A stretch of 6,498 nt of DNA from Desulfobacula sp. (GTDB lineage Bacteria > Desulfobacterota > Desulfobacteria > Desulfobacterales > Desulfobacteraceae): NCBI GenBank assembly GCA_018702715.1, contig JABIYQ010000462.1:1-6498 (forward strand), in the 5' to 3' direction. Positions 6,305 through 6,498 of the stretch are shown one piece after another; position 1 is the first letter of the stretch, and each line of letters begins with the position of its first letter. Made by a program: the position numbers and the translations under genes. Under the pieces are notes generated by a model, which had not been told where the DNA came from, did not search any database, and was given only the letters and a program-made list of their open reading frames with translations.

Positions 6305-6498
6305 CTATTTATAAACATAAGCCGGTAGCCATGTTACAAGCTCCGGCCAGATGATGATGACAAAAAGACCGATAAGCTGCAAAATAATAAAGGGTACCAC
6401 GCCCCTATAGATATCGATCAGTTTGATCTCTGGAGGACAGACACCCTTTAGATAAAAGAGGGCAAAGCCCACGGGCGGTGTTAAAAATGATGTCTGCA
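6305..6498 (-). CDS. dctM: TRAP transporter large permease DctM (C-terminal end only)
   Basis: The last 63 codons and stop of a TRAP dicarboxylate-type transporter large membrane subunit, which uses an ion gradient and a periplasmic binding protein to take up organic acids. The visible part starts with QTSFLTPPVGFALFYLKG, the hallmark C-terminal motif of DctM, and continues with VCPPEIKLIDIYRGVVPF. A final hydrophobic helix then ends in WPELVTWLPAYVYK. Reading from the right edge, the frame is open to a TAG at 6305-6307. The rest of the gene (DctM is usually about 420-450 residues) and presumably the DctQ and DctP genes lie beyond the right edge. It converges with the ferric-reductase-like gene. 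Substrate cannot be inferred from this fragment. Confidence 0.93.
   Translation of the reverse strand, partial: QTSFLTPPVGFALFYLKGVCPPEIKLIDIYRGVVPFIILQLIGLFVIIIWPELVTWLPAYVYK

Overview
The window is an AT-rich bacterial chromosomal segment holding seven protein-coding genes, two of them cut by the window edges. No RNA gene, insertion sequence, CRISPR array or phage gene is visible. The mix is branched-chain amino-acid-type ABC permeases, a PAS/AAA+/Fis activator beside catabolic enzymes, a TRAP carboxylate transporter and a stand-alone diheme membrane protein. It resembles an anaerobic, metabolically versatile Gram-negative, most like an AT-rich sulfate reducer of the Desulfobacterales (Desulfobacterota). 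That placement is inferred from gene content and protein style, with no marker gene to confirm it.

Layout. Bases 1-1863 (+) carry the end of livH and all of livM, the two membrane subunits of a branched-chain amino-acid/amide ABC importer. A short gap with a hairpin (1875-1897) separates them from a converging minus-strand cluster. In its transcription order that cluster is a 3-hydroxybutyrate-dehydrogenase-like SDR (5419 to 4580), a sigma-54-dependent PAS-PAS-AAA+-Fis activator (4472 to 2727) and an alpha/beta hydrolase (2713 to 1907). The last two are 13 bp apart and almost certainly co-transcribed. A 170-bp AT-rich divergent region (5420-5589) separates the SDR from a plus-strand ferric-reductase-like diheme membrane protein (5590-6225). 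The window ends with the C-terminus of a TRAP transporter large permease, DctM, on the minus strand (6305-6498).

How it may work together. The minus-strand trio looks like a small catabolic unit: an oxidoreductase of the hydroxyacid/ketoacid type, a hydrolase, and a one-component activator whose PAS domains probably sense a small molecule and which drives sigma-54 RNA polymerase. The liv permeases on one side and the TRAP permease on the other could bring in organic acids or amino-acid-like substrates, but nothing in the sequence ties them to the trio.

Most unusual points. The SDR keeps the Ser-Tyr-Lys triad and the residues expected to bind 3-hydroxybutyrate, but it has lost several otherwise conserved motif residues and carries an N-terminal extension. 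The ferric-reductase-like protein has a complete four-histidine diheme pattern and no flavin domain. A near-consensus -24/-12 motif lies inside livM. I did not find a convincing wholly new system here.
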